Shown in pieces: positions 40,909-42,590 of a stretch of DNA of 42,590 nucleotides. Origin of the DNA: CAJXZP01 sp963974475 (GTDB lineage Bacteria; Bacteroidota; Bacteroidia; Flavobacteriales_G; Salibacteraceae). Where the stretch lies: contig CAXBCR010000027.1 of assembly GCA_963974475.1 (NCBI GenBank), positions 1 to 42,590 on the forward strand. The letters are read 5' to 3'. Made by a program: the position numbers and the translations under genes. A model generated the notes under the pieces. That model did no database searches. It worked only from the letters and a program-made list of their open reading frames with translations, and had not been told where the DNA came from. How positions within the stretch are numbered: position 1 is the stretch's first letter; each line of letters begins with the position of its first letter.

Positions 40909-42468
40909 ATGAGAGTAATAGTTCTTCTTACACTATTGATAAACTTAAGTGGGTGGGCTCAGGCCCAACCCACTTATTTTAATATGAGGTATCCTATTGC
41001 TAATCAATGGGGCGGAGGGACAAGGTCTATTGCATACGCAAATAATAAATTATTTGTTAATATGGGAGGTAATTTTGATGGATGGACAAACAAAAACCAA
41101 TTATTCACCTCAATCAACCTTACAACAGGTAGCAAAACAGATGGAGTTCTTATATATAATGATAGTTCCGAATTTTTTTCTGGCTCATTAATCAGCCATT
41201 CTAACGGAGGAATATATGATATATTTACCATTCCTTCCTTAAATCAACCTATCAAGTATGGGGTAATTAAATATGCTACCAACGGAGACACCATATTTTT
41301 TAAGCAAACCTTAGAGAACTCACTTTTTATATCGGTGTTAGATGTTAAAGAATCTCATAGTTCAGGATTAATTTTCACCGGTATTGTTAGAACCATTCCT
41401 ATTTCTCAAAATGGAACACATGATATTATTTTAGTACACACCGATAGTTTAGGAAATGAGCAATGGCGCAAAACTTTGGGAGATTCTATTCATTATGAGG
41501 AAGGTCATTCAGTTGCTCCCACCCCAGATGGGGGGTATATTATTGGTGGAATACAAAGTGATACCGCTCGGTTTGGTGTATGGGATTCTAGAAGACCTTG
41601 GTTGATAAAAACAAACGCTTTGGGCGAAGTAGAATGGGATAAATTGTATGGACCCCAAGACACCTTTAGCTTACCTATTTATGGGGTAACCCCAACGCTA
41701 GATGGCGGCTATGCCTTTGTGGGTGGAATTGGGGTGGAGCAATATACCTATGAAGCAGATTATTTGCCTTGGATTGTTAAAGTAAACGCCCTAGGCGACA
41801 CTATTTGGACACGTACCATTTATGGAAATGGGCCAAGTGGGTATTTTGCTAAGTACAATGACATTTTAGAATTACCCGATGGTAGTTTAGTGGTGTGTGG
41901 TCAGCAAATTATTCCAAATCCAGATAGCATAAACTTTGATGGGCCAAGAAGAATTACTGGTGTAATCACTAAATACTCTGCTAATGGAGATTTAATTTGG
42001 AGTAGAAATTACTCCCATCCCGGGAACAATTTGAGTAACAATTCTGAACACAATTTAAATAGTATTGTAGCCACCCCCGATGGTGGTTTTGCTGCCGCAG
42101 GTTGGTTGTTTCCATATCCACCAGACACAGGAACACAAGATACGTGGGTAATAAAAGTAGATAGTTTTGGGTGCCTAACCCCGGGCTGTGAGGTAACCAG
42201 TGTACCCAAAATAGAAGGTGCTATGGCGCAATTAAAAATATACCCCAACCCTGCTAGCGATGTGTTGAATATTGAAATCACGCCCTCCGCCTTCGAGCAT
42301 CGGGCGCACCCGGAAGAATTTGAGTTGAAGTTGTATGATATTTTAGGGAAACTGGTGCTAACTAAAAAGCTGTTTCCAAGTACCAATACCATTGATGTTT
42401 CGAATCTAAAAACTGGAGTGTATAGTTACCGTATTGGGGAGGTCTCGGGGTTTATTGTAGTGCAGTGA
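40909..42468 (+). CDS. secreted protein with T9SS type A sorting domain
   Basis: This 519-residue exported protein begins with a signal peptide (MRVIVLLTLLINLSGWAQAQ). Residues about 30-430 are a repetitive beta structure with blocks such as VAPTPDGGYIIGG, VTPTLDGGYAFVGG and VATPDGGFAAAGW, suggesting a beta-propeller-like fold of delta-60-type repeats. The C-terminal sorting domain (about 440-519) has LKIYPNPASDVLNIEI, LKLYDILGKLVL and LKTGVYSYRI. It is destined for the cell surface or medium by type IX secretion. The sorting domain contains a GC-rich insertion (residues about 458-470, TPSAFEHRAHPEE) unlike surrounding codon use. A second partial sorting domain lies just downstream. Confidence 0.92.
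   Translation: MRVIVLLTLLINLSGWAQAQPTYFNMRYPIANQWGGGTRSIAYANNKLFVNMGGNFDGWTNKNQLFTSINLTTGSKTDGVLIYNDSSEFFSGSLISHSNGGIYDIFTIPSLNQPIKYGVIKYATNGDTIFFKQTLENSLFISVLDVKESHSSGLIFTGIVRTIPISQNGTHDIILVHTDSLGNEQWRKTLGDSIHYEEGHSVAPTPDGGYIIGGIQSDTARFGVWDSRRPWLIKTNALGEVEWDKLYGPQDTFSLPIYGVTPTLDGGYAFVGGIGVEQYTYEADYLPWIVKVNALGDTIWTRTIYGNGPSGYFAKYNDILELPDGSLVVCGQQIIPNPDSINFDGPRRITGVITKYSANGDLIWSRNYSHPGNNLSNNSEHNLNSIVATPDGGFAAAGWLFPYPPDTGTQDTWVIKVDSFGCLTPGCEVTSVPKIEGAMAQLKIYPNPASDVLNIEITPSAFEHRAHPEEFELKLYDILGKLVLTKKLFPSTNTIDVSNLKTGVYSYRIGEVSGFIVVQ
42281..42306. repeat. GC-rich inverted-repeat insert in the sorting domain
   Basis: CGCCC (42281-42285) and GGGCG (42302-42306) flank a GC-rich stretch, followed by CACCCGG. 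The surrounding gene is AT-rich. It is read in frame and lengthens the T9SS domain between two conserved strands, consistent with a small palindromic element inserted in frame. Confidence 0.4.
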
Positions 42469-42472
42469 AAAT

Positions 42473-42512
42473 GAATATCGAATTTCCAACAAGGAATGAG
42501 GAATGTTGAAGT
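42473..42512. repeat. repeat-like spacer (ATATCGAAT/GGAATG type)
   Basis: GAATATCGAATTTCC followed by AAGGAATGAGGAATGTTGAAG has the look of the degenerate short intergenic repeats common in flavobacterial genomes. The internal GGAATG unit occurs as AAGGAATG then GAGGAATG. Confidence 0.35.
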
Positions 42513-42531
42513 GAAAAAAAATAAACTATAG

Positions 42532-42590
42532 TATCTATGCCAAAGCATGGTTAAAATTTACCCATCTCCAGCTAATAGTTACATTACCAT
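42532..42590 (+). pseudogene. orphan T9SS type A sorting-domain start, runs off the window
   Basis: After an in-frame TAG at 42529-42531 the frame reads YLCQSMVKIYPSPANSYIT. The last part is the canonical opening of a type A sorting domain (compare LKIYPNPASDV in the previous gene). Only the C-terminal domain can be encoded here, because no passenger or signal peptide lies upstream. It may be a spare or leftover sorting domain from recombination, or the tail of a broken gene. A start at Met 42547 is possible but has no clear initiation signal. Confidence 0.5.

Overview
The window comes from a member of the Bacteroidota, most likely a flavobacterium (order Flavobacteriales). Three things support this. 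Secreted proteins carry type IX secretion (T9SS) sorting domains of both type A and type B. The DNA is AT-rich, and many genes are preceded by the Bacteroidota -7 box TAnnTTTG rather than a sigma-70 TATAAT. Several families are typical of the phylum: SprB repeats, YwqK/MORN-variant repeats, DUF4468, and a TlpA protein with a DUF4369-like front. Genus cannot be read from the sequence.

Layout. (a) 1-103: the 3' part of a tRNA-Gln gene and its terminator. (b) 104-598: no protein gene, but about 300 nt (roughly 213-520) fold by hand into a multibranched RNA with a perfect -7 box upstream and a hairpin plus T run at the end. I regard this as a probable undescribed structured non-coding RNA. (c) 599-13474: an all-plus-strand defence island built on a type I restriction-modification system. 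The order is HTH regulator, hsdM, hsdS, GxxExxY-family protein, a 1241-residue RecD-like helicase fused to a nuclease, a YhcG/DUF1016 nuclease, hsdR and a YgjP-type metallopeptidase. HsdM appears to have lost about 180 residues in frame, including the SAM-binding motif, so modification may be dead or altered. (d) 13675-16633: small surface/envelope and unknown-function genes (DUF4468, DUF2461, a long YwqK/MORN-variant protein). (e) 16851-24801: pdxA, divergent from a run of a T9SS type B giant, ribE, an MsbA-like ABC exporter and an SprB-repeat T9SS type A protein. (f) 25068-35897: mixed metabolism and stress genes, including an acyl-CoA carboxylase beta subunit, RidA, TlpA-like thioredoxin, omega-amidase, free-Met-sulfoxide reductase, ComF, an Ig-like lipoprotein and a coiled-coil membrane protein. 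(g) 35901-40579: a translation-centred block on the minus strand (pth, rplY, prs, then rlmN, queA) split by a plus-strand tRNA-Leu(CAA). (h) 40909-42590: another T9SS type A secreted protein, followed by a repeat-like spacer and a second, orphan sorting-domain sequence running off the end.

Functionally, regions d-h look like ordinary flavobacterial core and surface genome. Regions b-c are the accessory part. The most interesting items there are the structured RNA, the internally deleted HsdM, and the helicase-nuclease lodged between hsdS and hsdR. I saw no CRISPR array, transposase, phage structural gene or reverse transcriptase. All coordinates of promoters and RNA stems are from manual reading; no folding, homology search or promoter prediction was run.
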